In this document: piece by piece, positions 1-7,058 of the stretch
Layout: each line of letters opens with the position of its first letter
How positions within the stretch are numbered: the first letter of the stretch is position 1
From: Tannerella sp.
GTDB taxonomy: Bacteria; Bacteroidota; Bacteroidia; Bacteroidales; Tannerellaceae
DNA: 9,658 bases
Direction: 5' to 3'
Assembly: GCA_031288935.1 (NCBI GenBank)
Contig: JAITQL010000233.1
Location: 1 to 9,658, forward strand
Made by a program: the position numbers and the translations under genes
Notes under the pieces: model-generated
What the model saw: only the letters and a program-made list of their open reading frames with translations
Told to the model about the DNA's origin: nothing
Databases searched by the model: none

Positions 1-103
1 TGCATTGTCGCAACGCCCCGTTGCAATGTCGCAACGCCTCGTCGTAATGTCGCAAAGCTTCGTTGCAATGTCGCAACGAGGCGTTGCAAGTTCGCAAAGG
101 TCT
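1..103. repeat. 21-base tandem repeat array with dyad-symmetric units
   Basis: About five copies of a 21-base unit run from the window edge to about base 103, with unit starts at 20, 41, 62 and 83 and a partial first copy. The core of a good copy is GTTGCAATGTCGCAAC, an inverted repeat with GTTGC/GCAAC arms and a 6-base centre, so single-stranded copies can fold into small hairpins; the copy at 59-80 extends to about 8 pairs. Copies differ at several positions, most in the third and last. Because 21 bases equal seven codons, the minus strand reads as a degenerate seven-residue repeat (EALRHCN-like), but there is a stop (TAA) just upstream and no ATG, so I do not call it coding. The array may continue to the left of the window. 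Confidence 0.85.
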
Positions 104-202
104 GTTGTGAAATTAAAACGTGACAGTTTTTAACTTCCATTCCGCGCAAAGTATGCACGGCGATGTATGGCGGTTAAATTACGGACGGGCGGGATTAAAG
201 CG

Positions 203-219
203 GGATGAAGCAGTCATCC
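203..219 (-). terminator. Possible weak hairpin terminator after the recA operon
   Basis: Directly after the TGA stop of the acyltransferase gene, a perfect 6-base inverted repeat (GGATGA/TCATCC, 5-base loop) could form at the 3' end of the operon transcript. It has no clear T tract, so intrinsic termination is uncertain. No better terminator was seen between 104 and 221. Confidence 0.25.
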
Positions 220-221
220 GG

Positions 222-1178
222 TCAGTGCCGGCGGAATCCGTCGAGCTTCAGGATGACTTTGTCGAGGAGGGTCGGTGTTCCCTTGCAGATGTTGAAGTAA
301 GGTGTCTGGATGCCTCCGAACTGTCTGAAGAAGCGTTCCACACCCGGCAGCATGGATCCTTCAAAGTCAAAGACGGTGCAAAAGTCGGAGACGTACCGGA
401 TGGCTTCCCACATGATCAGGCTGTGTGCGCCGGAAGCCCGCAGCGAAGGGTCGCCGCCTCCGGCCATATAACAGGCCGCCTGTTGCGGTTGCCAGGCGAT
501 GAATACGGCTGCGTGAAGGCGTCCCCGGTCGTCGTATCCGCCCCACAGGTCTCCCTGCTGCCGTTCGCGACAGACGTCGATCAGGCGTCGCAATACGCTT
601 TCGGGCTGCCGGTTCTTTTGCTGCTGCCGCTCGAAGGTCAGGGACTGTACTCGCAGAAAGTCGTCGACCGGAATCCCCTTTCGGACGGTGAGGCGATACT
701 TTTCCCGTGCCCGCGTGATGTTTCGCCGGATGTTCTGGCTGGCGCGCAGCCAGCACTGTTCCGTGTCCTTGAGGTCGTGCAGCAAATAGGTGTAGCGTGT
801 GGTTTGACGGAAGCCTTCCCAGTAAAAGGGCAGCCAGTCGGTAAAGGAACAGGGGAAGTTTTGCTGGAAAGAGCGTATGCGGAGCTGGCCGATCAGCTGT
901 TTGCAGAGGTTTTGCCGGTGTTCGAGGAGGGAAGCGTACTTGGTGTCGGATGAAGCGGGGGCAAACCAGATGCCCGTTGCACGGGTGTAGGGAGGCATGG
1001 TGACAAGTCGGGGGCGAGGCAGATAGAGCGGCCATGCTGCCTGCACCCGGTTGTTTTCCTCAATCAGGAGCGCCGTCCAGTTTGCTTTGCCGCACACTGC
1101 GTCCAGCCACCAGTCCCGTGAAAAGAGAGGGATGCTTTCTTCCGTCCGGCAAAGCGTGTGATAGGCCTCCTTCGACAT
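222..1178 (-). CDS. FemAB/GNAT-type acyltransferase (BioF2-like domain), downstream of recA
   Basis: A 318-residue soluble protein that I read as a GNAT-superfamily acyltransferase of the FemAB/BioF2-like type (Acetyltransf_6). Support comes from the C-terminal half: the helix QNIRRNITRAREKY (148-161), the strand AAVFIAW (223-229), YMAGGGDPSLRASGAH (237-252), and the ending FDFEGSMLPGVERFFRQFGG (270-289), a pattern typical of this family in Bacteroidetes. The N-terminal half (1-120) would be the first of two GNAT-like folds. The substrate cannot be told from sequence; relatives act on peptidoglycan peptides, exopolysaccharide or lipids. There is no signal peptide or membrane segment. The start is fixed by a TAATG overlap, where its ATG shares one base with the recA stop, so translation is probably coupled to recA. 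A long plus-strand open frame over the same DNA is an antisense shadow. Confidence 0.85.
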   Translation of the reverse strand: MSKEAYHTLCRTEESIPLFSRDWWLDAVCGKANWTALLIEENNRVQAAWPLYLPRPRLVTMPPYTRATGIWFAPASSDTKYASLLEHRQNLCKQLIGQLRIRSFQQNFPCSFTDWLPFYWEGFRQTTRYTYLLHDLKDTEQCWLRASQNIRRNITRAREKYRLTVRKGIPVDDFLRVQSLTFERQQQKNRQPESVLRRLIDVCRERQQGDLWGGYDDRGRLHAAVFIAWQPQQAACYMAGGGDPSLRASGAHSLIMWEAIRYVSDFCTVFDFEGSMLPGVERFFRQFGGIQTPYFNICKGTPTLLDKVILKLDGFRRH

Positions 1179-2215
1179 TATTTCTTCAAGGCCTCAAAGA
1201 TCAGTTTTTCCAGTTCTTCGGCCAGTTCGGGATTGTCGCTGATACACTGCTTGGCGGCGTCGCGTCCGTTACCGAGCTTCGTGTCGCCATAACTGTACCA
1301 GGCGCCGCTTTTCTTGATGATGTTCAGAGTGGCACCCAGGTCGACGATTTCTCCCGAATGGGAGATGCCTTCTCCGAACATCATGTCGAACTCTGCCTTG
1401 CGGAAGGGGGGAGCCACCTTGTTCTTCACGACTTTAACGCGCACCTGGTTGCCCTTTACCTCGTCGCCGTCCTTCAACTTGCCGATGCTGCGGATGTCAA
1501 TGCGTATGGAAGCGTAAAACTTCAGCGCATTGCCGCCGGTGGTCGTTTCGGGATTGCCGAATACCATGCCGATCTTGTCGCGCAACTGGTTGATGAAGAT
1601 GCACGTCGTGTTGGTCTTGCTGATGGTTGCCGTCAGCTTGCGCAAGGCCTGCGACATGAGGCGTGCCTGCAAGCCCATCTTGCTGTCGCCCATGTCGCCT
1701 TCGATTTCAGCCTTCGGGGTGAGTGCGGCCACCGAGTCGATCACGACAATATCAATGGCGGAGGAGCGGATCAGCTGCTCGGCAATCTCCAGCGCCTGCT
1801 CGCCGTTGTCGGGTTGCGAGATCCAGAGGTTTTCCACATCCACGCCCAGTTTTTCAGCATAGAAGCGGTCGAAGGCATGTTCCGCGTCGATGAAGGCCGC
1901 TATGCCGCCTGTTTTTTGAGCCTCGGCAATGGCGTGAATGGCAAGCGTCGTCTTGCCGGACGATTCCGGGCCGTAGATTTCAATTACGCGCCCGCGGGGA
2001 TATCCTCCCACCCCCAGCGCGGCATTCAGGGCAATGGAGCCGGTCGGAATGACCTCGATGTCTTCGATCTTCTCGTCGCCCAGTTTCATGATGGAGCCTT
2101 TTCCAAAACTCTTCTCTATCTTGTCCATCGTTGCCCGGAGCGCTTTTAACTTGTCCGACCCAACGGCCGCATTACCGGCCTCTTCTACATTCTTCTTGCT
2201 TTCTTCTTTTGACAT
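1178..2215 (-). CDS. recA: RecA recombinase
   Basis: RecA binds single-stranded DNA as an ATP-dependent filament, carries out strand exchange in recombinational repair and acts as co-protease in the SOS response. The 345-residue product has the usual family length. Visible landmarks are the MAW region [20 protein letters not shown] (24-43), Walker A GPESSGKT (82-89), the FIDAEHA strand (108-114), Walker B IDIVVIDS (154-161), the L1/L2 region with [20 protein letters not shown] (209-228), and the C-terminal core with VKNKVAPPF. The N-terminus is somewhat longer than in E. coli and rich in Lys/Glu, as in other Bacteroidetes. Its ATG lies 5 bases after the bcp stop and its TAA overlaps the next start, so it is an internal operon cistron. 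I saw no SOS box, and the bcp-recA gap is too short for a conventional promoter of its own. Confidence 0.98.
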   Translation of the reverse strand: MSKEESKKNVEEAGNAAVGSDKLKALRATMDKIEKSFGKGSIMKLGDEKIEDIEVIPTGSIALNAALGVGGYPRGRVIEIYGPESSGKTTLAIHAIAEAQKTGGIAAFIDAEHAFDRFYAEKLGVDVENLWISQPDNGEQALEIAEQLIRSSAIDIVVIDSVAALTPKAEIEGDMGDSKMGLQARLMSQALRKLTATISKTNTTCIFINQLRDKIGMVFGNPETTTGGNALKFYASIRIDIRSIGKLKDGDEVKGNQVRVKVVKNKVAPPFRKAEFDMMFGEGISHSGEIVDLGATLNIIKKSGAWYSYGDTKLGNGRDAAKQCISDNPELAEELEKLIFEALKK

Positions 2216-2220
2216 GATTC

Positions 2221-2679
2221 TTATTTTTTTAATATTTGACTGGCGTGATCTTTTGTATTTACTTCCCCGGGGCCGATGATCCCGTTCACGATCCCGTCCT
2301 CGCCGATGAGGAAGGTTGTTCGGAGCGTCCCCGTGTATTTGCGTCCGTACATGCTTTTTTCAGCCCGGACGCCGAACTGTTCCTGCAACGTGTCCTCCGT
2401 GTCGGCAATCAGCCTGAAGGGCAGGTTGTGCTGCGCGATGAAACGCTGGTGCGACCGGGCATTGTCCCTGCTCGCGCCCAGCACTTCGTAACCGGCCTCC
2501 TGCAATTCGCCGTACCCGTCGCGCAGGCTGCATGCTTCCGCCGTGCAACCGCTCGTGTTGTCTTTCGGATAAAAGTAAAGCGCCAGTTTCCTTCCCTCGA
2601 AGTCGCTTAGCCTTACCTCGTTCCCGTCCTGATCCGCGCCCAGTATTTCGGGCGCCCTGTCTCCAATCTGTATTGCCAT
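2221..2679 (-). CDS. bcp: Thiol peroxidase BCP (bacterioferritin comigratory protein, PrxQ type)
   Basis: A cytoplasmic thioredoxin-dependent peroxiredoxin that reduces hydrogen peroxide and organic hydroperoxides. The 152-residue length fits the BCP/PrxQ class. The active site reads [16 protein letters not shown] (35-50): Cys45 is the peroxidatic cysteine with the family Pro/Thr context, and Cys50 is the resolving cysteine five residues on, as in E. coli BCP. The [13 protein letters not shown] strand (118-130) is also typical. It sits between the radical SAM gene (15-base gap) and recA (5-base gap). From memory, the B. fragilis homologue in the recA operon was shown to be an active thiol-specific antioxidant induced with recA by metronidazole and peroxide; the tight packing here suggests the same co-regulation. 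No strong Shine-Dalgarno precedes the ATG. Confidence 0.96.
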   Translation of the reverse strand: MAIQIGDRAPEILGADQDGNEVRLSDFEGRKLALYFYPKDNTSGCTAEACSLRDGYGELQEAGYEVLGASRDNARSHQRFIAQHNLPFRLIADTEDTLQEQFGVRAEKSMYGRKYTGTLRTTFLIGEDGIVNGIIGPGEVNTKDHASQILKK

Positions 2680-2694
2680 GCGGTTTAAATCGTT

Positions 2695-3708
2695 TTATTT
2701 GATACTGTAATTCATTTTGTGCGACACGTTCGTTTTTTTCTTTTCACTTTTTGCGAACAGGTCTGCAAACATCCGCCTGCCGACATGATGCTTCCTTGCG
2801 TACGATTCAAAGGTTTCCGTTTTGTAGTCGAAATCATCTTTCCAGCATCCTCTTGGAGAAACATAACAATAGGTTGCCGCTTCAATCCTTCCGTCTTGCA
2901 TTTCATCCTTTTTCAAGACAAGGATATTCTCTTTGGAAGGAACAAGACATGTGATCTTCCTGCGTTTACATTCATCTGCAACAGGCGTTATAAGCGTGTC
3001 GTACCGGTTATAGATCCGTGTCAGATCAAAGTCCGCATACTCCGGGTTCCCGATCTTCTGGACAGGGCGTATTTGCAATATGTCCACTTCACTCCCGATC
3101 AGCTCCCATATTTTATCCAGCTCGTCGAGGTTATCGTTGTTTATGGTGTAGTTGATACGCAATTTGAAGTTCGGATATTGTGTTTTCAGTGTTCCGATAT
3201 ACTGCAATGTCTGTTTGAAGATATCGAAGTTGCCGTTTGTCATCAGGTATTCGTATGTTTTTTTCGTCAGACCGTGCGTAGAAAGCGTGATTTCGTTCAA
3301 CCCTGCCTGCACCGCGTCCGACAGCGTGTCTTTTGTCAGCAGGTTTCCATTGGTCGTCAATGAGATGTAAGGAATCCTGTATTGTTTTCCCAAGGCAATT
3401 ATTTTGGACAGGTCTTTGTGCAGGGTAGGTTCCGCCCCGCATCCGATTTGCAGTTTCAATGCTCTGCTGAACAGCGCCGCGGCAATCAGTTCCATATCTT
3501 CATAACTGAAAATACCGCGATAATTCTTTCGTTTTTCTTCATCACTGAAATAACACATCTTGCAACGGAGATTGCAAGCCAGTACCGGATCGAGAAAAAT
3601 ACCCGTATATCTTCTGCCAAGCAGATGCATTATCCAAATACCAAACAATTTGACGCGATTGTTTTTCACCAGGGCAGCAATACGCAATAACCCGTATATA
3701 TTCCGCAT
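2695..3708 (-). CDS. Radical SAM protein of unknown substrate, inserted in the recA operon
   Basis: A 337-residue radical S-adenosylmethionine enzyme. The [4Fe-4S] motif CNLRCKMC (CxxxCxxC) places Cys45, Cys49 and Cys52 as cluster ligands. GCGAEPTLH (89-97) occupies the GGE-like SAM-binding position and SLTTNGNLL (116-124) is the usual next strand. The C-terminal third has further cysteines at 247, 254, 281 and 288, which might bind a second cluster (SPASM/twitch-like), but the spacing does not match a motif I can name. A hydrophobic segment near 21-30 looks like part of the N-terminal fold rather than a membrane anchor. The start is supported by AGGA five bases upstream of the ATG, 11 bases after the dehydrogenase stop. 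The gene is visibly more AT-rich than its neighbours, which suggests later acquisition. No peptide precursor gene is next to it, so a RiPP-maturation role has no contextual support. Confidence 0.88.
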   Translation of the reverse strand: MRNIYGLLRIAALVKNNRVKLFGIWIMHLLGRRYTGIFLDPVLACNLRCKMCYFSDEEKRKNYRGIFSYEDMELIAAALFSRALKLQIGCGAEPTLHKDLSKIIALGKQYRIPYISLTTNGNLLTKDTLSDAVQAGLNEITLSTHGLTKKTYEYLMTNGNFDIFKQTLQYIGTLKTQYPNFKLRINYTINNDNLDELDKIWELIGSEVDILQIRPVQKIGNPEYADFDLTRIYNRYDTLITPVADECKRRKITCLVPSKENILVLKKDEMQDGRIEAATYCYVSPRGCWKDDFDYKTETFESYARKHHVGRRMFADLFAKSEKKKTNVSHKMNYSIK

Positions 3709-3719
3709 ATGTTCCTCGC

Positions 3720-4913
3720 TTACAATTCAGGATTGACATCAAACGATTCGTGCCAGGGCAGCCCCTGTTCCTTCAATTCCTTCATGAACGGGTCGGGATC
3801 CAGTTCTTCCACGTTCCACACGCCCGGTTTGTTCCAGATACCTTGCAGAAACATCTTGGCGCCGATCATGGCCGGCACGCCGGTGGTATAGCTTACGCCC
3901 TGCGCGCCGGTTTCCCGGTACGCTTCCTGATGGCTGCAATTATTATATATGTAAAAGGTTTGCTCCTTGCCGTCCTTCAGTCCGCGGATGTGACAACCGA
4001 TCGAAGTTTCGCCGGTATAATGCTCGCCCAGTTCGCCCGGATCGGGCAATACGGCTTTCAGGAACTGGATGGGGACAATCTCCACGCCGTTGAACAGCAC
4101 CGGACGGATGCTTGTCATGCCAATATTCTGCATCACGCGCAGATGTGTCAGGTATTCCTGTCCAAACGTCATCCAGAAACGGGCGCGCCGGAGTGTCGGG
4201 AAATTCTTCGTCAGGCTTTCCAGCTCTTCGTGATACATCAGGTACGATTCCCGCGGGCCGATATTCGGATAGTTGACGGGTTGATGAACAGACAGCGGTT
4301 CGATTTCGCACCATTCGCCGTTTTCGTAGAACCGTCCCTTCTGGGTGATTTCGCGAATGTTGATCTCGGGATTGAAATTCGTGGCAAAAGCCTTGTGATG
4401 GTCGCCCGCATTGCAATCTACAATATCGAGGTACTGAATCTCGTCGAAATGGTGTTTTGCTGCATGGGCGGTGAAAACGCCTGTCACGCCCGGATCAAAC
4501 CCGCAGCCCAGAATGGCGGTCAGGCCGGCTTTTTCAAAACGGTCCCTGTAGGCCCATTGCCAACTGTATTCATACTTTGCTTCATGAAGGGGTTCATAAT
4601 TGGCTGTGTCCAGATAGCTCACGCCAAAGGAGAGACAGGCGTCCATAATGGACAAATCCTGATACGGCAAGGCGAGGTTCACCACCAGTTCCGGTTGAAA
4701 CCGCCGAAACAAGACCAGCAGTTCGTCAATCCGGTCGGCATTTACCTGTTCCGTCTGCACCGGTATGTCTGTAATGTGGGCGGCAATTCGGTCACATTTG
4801 CTTTTCGTCCGGCTTGCCAGCAGGATTTCGGTGAACACGTCGCTGTTCATCGCCATTTTCTTTACGGCAACCGTGCTGACACCGCCGGCTCCAATCACTA
4901 ATACTCTTCCCAT
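3720..4913 (-). CDS. Carboxyspermidine/carboxynorspermidine dehydrogenase (saccharopine dehydrogenase-like)
   Basis: A 397-residue NAD(P)-dependent oxidoreductase of the saccharopine dehydrogenase fold. It closely matches the Bacteroides proteins often annotated as saccharopine dehydrogenase but functioning, from published polyamine work, as carboxyspermidine/carboxynorspermidine synthase: condensation of aspartate semialdehyde with a diamine, to be followed by a decarboxylase. Visible features are the Rossmann start VLVIGAGGVSTVAVKK (4-19), LLASRTKSKC (31-40), the LALPYQDLSIMDACL and LDTANYEP segments, GCGFDPGVTGVF, and DIVDCNAGDHHKAFATNFNP in the catalytic/dimerisation domain. The third glycine of the GxGxxG fingerprint is Ser13, a tolerated-looking change. 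It is the first gene of the operon, with a perfect TAnnTTTG box about 50 bases upstream. The partner decarboxylase is not in the window. The PGAP-style name would be saccharopine dehydrogenase family protein. Confidence 0.9.
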   Translation of the reverse strand: MGRVLVIGAGGVSTVAVKKMAMNSDVFTEILLASRTKSKCDRIAAHITDIPVQTEQVNADRIDELLVLFRRFQPELVVNLALPYQDLSIMDACLSFGVSYLDTANYEPLHEAKYEYSWQWAYRDRFEKAGLTAILGCGFDPGVTGVFTAHAAKHHFDEIQYLDIVDCNAGDHHKAFATNFNPEINIREITQKGRFYENGEWCEIEPLSVHQPVNYPNIGPRESYLMYHEELESLTKNFPTLRRARFWMTFGQEYLTHLRVMQNIGMTSIRPVLFNGVEIVPIQFLKAVLPDPGELGEHYTGETSIGCHIRGLKDGKEQTFYIYNNCSHQEAYRETGAQGVSYTTGVPAMIGAKMFLQGIWNKPGVWNVEELDPDPFMKELKEQGLPWHESFDVNPEL

Positions 4914-4963
4914 TGTATTTTCTATCTATTAATTATGTGTTCGATTTTTTGTCGATTACCTCG

Positions 4964-4971
4964 CAAATATA
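4964..4971 (-). promoter_or_regulatory. Probable promoter -7 box of the dehydrogenase-recA operon
   Basis: On the minus strand the sequence TATATTTG exactly fits the Bacteroidetes sigma -7 consensus TAnnTTTG. It lies 51 bases upstream of the dehydrogenase ATG, which gives a leader of roughly 45 bases. No good -33 TTTG box was seen at the expected distance, so the call rests on the -7 box and position. It is the only clear promoter candidate for the five-gene operon. Confidence 0.55.
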
Positions 4972-5066
4972 CGTCTTTTTTGCCAGCCGGCGACAGGAAA
5001 TGAAATTTATTCGGCGGTTTAGTAAACATTAAAACTCAAAACGGACAGGCAATTCTTTTTTTTCAG

Positions 5067-5074
5067 TAGTTTTG
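5067..5074 (+). promoter_or_regulatory. Probable promoter -7 box of the HTH regulator gene
   Basis: TAGTTTTG fits the TAnnTTTG consensus on the plus strand. It lies 55 bases upstream of the preferred ATG at 5130, predicting a start of transcription near 5080. No TTTG was found at the -33 position. The divergent operon promoter is about 100 bases away, so the 186-base intergenic region could be controlled jointly. Confidence 0.5.
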
Positions 5075-5082
5075 CTATCGTT

Positions 5083-5100
5083 ATCGCTTTACATAGCGAT
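5083..5100. promoter_or_regulatory. Palindrome between promoter and start of the HTH gene (operator or leader hairpin)
   Basis: ATCGCT-TTACAT-AGCGAT is a perfect 6-base inverted repeat with a 6-base centre, just downstream of the predicted transcription start and 29 bases before the ATG at 5130. By position it could be an operator bound by the regulator itself or a small leader hairpin. No second copy was found near the divergent operon. Confidence 0.35.
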
Positions 5101-5129
5101 TGTTGAATGTGAAATTAATTGTGTTTAAT

Positions 5130-6101
5130 ATGAAAACCATAGCCGCTAACGACAAAATATATGAAACCTTATTGACCCAGGTCAGGAGTAAAATTCCCCA
5201 GAACACGAAGCTGGTGAATACGCTGGTTGATATTTTGTTTATTGAAAAAGAAGCTGTTTATCGCAGACTGAGGGGAGAAGTGCCGTTTACGTTCAGTGAA
5301 ATTGTAACGATTACCAGAAACCTGGGCATTTCTCTGGATGCCATCATCGGCATTGAAGGATACAAAAGCCGCCCCCTCCAGCTGAAGCTCCCGCATTTCT
5401 TAAATCCGAAGAAGAACGACTTGATCATGAACGACGGTTATATCTCCACGCTTGAAAAGGTGACGGCTTGCGAGGATACGGAAATGGCGGTGCTAACCAA
5501 CATCGTACCGCAGGATATTTTTCCCGAATTTGACCTGCTTACCAAATACATCGTTTTCAAATGGCAGTATCATTCCCAGAACAAGGCGTTGCCTTTTCAC
5601 GAGATAAACATTCCCGACAGCACCATCCGTTTCTTCAAGGCGCAGCTTGTCTGTACCAGGCAGATCAAGCGGACAAGCTACGTGTTCGACAACCAGTTGT
5701 GCCGCTATATTGTAGACGACATTAACTATTTCAGGAGCATCCGCATGATCAGGGAGGAAGACGTGCTGAACGTAAAGGAAGATGTATTCAGGCTGCTGGA
5801 CTATCTGGAACATATTGCCATAAACGGCGTGTTCAGGGAAACGAACAACAAGGCGAGTATTTATGTGGCAGACGTGGATCTTACCAATTCCTATTCCTAT
5901 ATCAAGTCGAAAGAGTTCAATCTGTGTTCGATCAAGGCCTTTTTCCTGACGGCGGCTACTTCGACGGACGATGTGATTTATGAAAGGGTAAAGGACTGGA
6001 TCACGGCAACGCTGAAACTGTCCACGCTGATCACGGTTGCAAACGAAAAGCAGCGCGTGCTTTATTTTGAAAGACAGCGGGAGATTGTAAGAACGCTGTA
6101 G
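5130..6101 (+). CDS. HTH transcriptional regulator-like protein (Bacteroidetes family), function unknown
   Basis: A 323-residue protein with an N-terminal helix-turn-helix of the XRE/BetR-like kind at about residues 27-72 (KLVNTLVDILFIEKEAVYRR, then FTFSEIVTITRNLGISLDAI). The remaining 250 residues form a mainly helical domain without catalytic or membrane motifs; this architecture is common and often multi-copy in Bacteroidales, with unknown ligands. The open frame extends ten codons upstream to a TTG at 5100, but that TTG is inside a palindrome, so I prefer the ATG at 5130. A TAnnTTTG promoter box lies at 5067-5074. It diverges from the recA operon and could regulate it or itself; neither is shown. 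Its last 40 bases overlap, antiparallel, the end of the isomerase gene. Confidence 0.78.
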   Translation: MKTIAANDKIYETLLTQVRSKIPQNTKLVNTLVDILFIEKEAVYRRLRGEVPFTFSEIVTITRNLGISLDAIIGIEGYKSRPLQLKLPHFLNPKKNDLIMNDGYISTLEKVTACEDTEMAVLTNIVPQDIFPEFDLLTKYIVFKWQYHSQNKALPFHEINIPDSTIRFFKAQLVCTRQIKRTSYVFDNQLCRYIVDDINYFRSIRMIREEDVLNVKEDVFRLLDYLEHIAINGVFRETNNKASIYVADVDLTNSYSYIKSKEFNLCSIKAFFLTAATSTDDVIYERVKDWITATLKLSTLITVANEKQRVLYFERQREIVRTL

Positions 6102-6907
6102 TCGGGAACGATACGGATCGAAAGGATGCGGATGTCCTTCTTCGGCCGGTCATGCGCATCCCGGGGTTGACGGGCGATGGCGTCGAGTACTTCAATCCCT
6201 TCCGTCAGTTCGCCGAAAACAGTGTATTGTCCGTCCAGGTGCGGACAGCCGCCAAGGGTGGTATAGGCTTCGCGCTGTTCGGGCGTAAAGAGCAGATGTC
6301 CCGGCGTGGCGCGTACCACCGAGTCGATGCGGGCGTTGATGTCCGTAATCCGCCGGTTAAACGCTGTCCTGTCCGCACTTCGGAGCGAATCCGTTTCCGC
6401 TTTTACCGGATAGTAAAACATGTCCAGTCCCTTTTTCCGGGCTTTCCGGTTCGCGGCCAGTTCCAGCGTATCCAGTTCGCCGGAACGGTACACCTTTCCC
6501 TGTACGATAAAAAATTGCGACATGTCCGATTTCCGTTTCGGATTGATGGTGACGTCCTGACGGGGAGCTGCCAGTGCGCCTTTCCTGTGGAAATGCAGTT
6601 CGCTGTATTCCGGCATGATTTCGGCGCTGCGGTCTCCAAAACCGGTACGTGCTCCGGGTGCAGCCTGCCTCGAATCGGGCGAACCGCCCTGAATCATAAA
6701 TTCGGGAATGACGCGCGTGAACAGCGTGCCGTTGAACTGTCCCTGCTTCACCCGGTTCAAGAAGGCGCGCGTGTGATTCGGAGCGTCGTCGTACAGCCTT
6801 ATTATCATCGTCCCGACATTCGTTTTGATCTCGACAACGGTCTCTGCCTGCAACATCATGCCTGCCGAAAAAAGCATGAAGCCTATGAAAATCCTGATTC
6901 GTCTCAT
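6062..6907 (-). CDS. Secreted cyclophilin-type peptidylprolyl isomerase
   Basis: A 281-residue cyclophilin that would catalyse cis-trans isomerisation of X-Pro bonds in the periplasm. The N-terminus MRRIRIFIGFMLFSAGMMLQAE is a signal peptide with probable cleavage after LQA (residue 21). Cyclophilin landmarks are FTRVIPEFMIQGGSP (63-77) with the catalytic Arg65, SQFFIVQG (130-137) and the C-terminal CPHLDGQYTVFGEL (221-234). Between the last two lies an insertion of about 75-80 residues (140-216), charged and predicted helical (NRKARKKGLDMFYYPVKAE and following), seen in several Bacteroidetes periplasmic cyclophilins but absent from the minimal fold. The C-terminus runs about 15 residues past the usual ILSIRI end into the convergent regulator gene. 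I saw no perfect promoter box upstream; TACATTTA at about 6923-6930 on the minus strand is a near match. Confidence 0.93.
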   Translation of the reverse strand: MRRIRIFIGFMLFSAGMMLQAETVVEIKTNVGTMIIRLYDDAPNHTRAFLNRVKQGQFNGTLFTRVIPEFMIQGGSPDSRQAAPGARTGFGDRSAEIMPEYSELHFHRKGALAAPRQDVTINPKRKSDMSQFFIVQGKVYRSGELDTLELAANRKARKKGLDMFYYPVKAETDSLRSADRTAFNRRITDINARIDSVVRATPGHLLFTPEQREAYTTLGGCPHLDGQYTVFGELTEGIEVLDAIARQPRDAHDRPKKDIRILSIRIVPDYSVLTISRCLSK

Positions 6908-7016
6908 CGCTTTAAATTTGAGCGTAAATGTACGGCATAAAACCGGATTTTTATACTTTACGCGGCATGGTTTTGTGCATTGAAAAAGTTCCGGGTTTCC
7001 AAGTCATGGGGTTCAA

Positions 7017-7058
7017 AATGCAGTTCTACTTTTATCGAATGCAGTTCTACTATTCCCG
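7017..7058. repeat. Tandem pair, 21-base period, inside the inverted-repeat element
   Basis: AATGCAGTTCTACT occurs at 7017-7030 and 7038-7051, a perfect 14-base direct repeat at a 21-base period; the remaining seven bases of each unit (TTTATCG, ATTCCCG) are only partly alike. Confidence 0.8.

Noticed and set aside
1..103. CRISPR array
   Set aside because: Units are contiguous with no unique spacers and only 21 bases long. The 8825-8965 array fails for the same reason.
120..953. 277-codon plus-strand open frame opposite the acyltransferase
   Set aside because: Starts in non-coding DNA, has no recognisable domain and lies antisense to a gene with clear family motifs.
1034..2149. 371-codon open frame on the plus strand over recA
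   Set aside because: Antisense shadow produced by recA codon usage; no protein motif, and recA on the other strand is certain.
2695..3708. Radical SAM protein as a RiPP-maturing enzyme
   Set aside because: No precursor-like small gene, protease or exporter is beside it; the neighbours are polyamine, peroxiredoxin and repair genes.
3750..4901. 383-codon plus-strand open frame opposite the dehydrogenase
   Set aside because: Antisense shadow; the minus-strand protein is strongly conserved and starts at a promoter-preceded ATG.
5100..5129. TTG start for the HTH gene, ten codons upstream
   Set aside because: The TTG falls at the end of a palindrome, and the following residues are not HTH-like; the ATG at 5130 is better placed.
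6152..6940. 262-codon plus-strand open frame opposite the isomerase
   Set aside because: Antisense shadow without motifs; the isomerase has a signal peptide and cyclophilin motifs.
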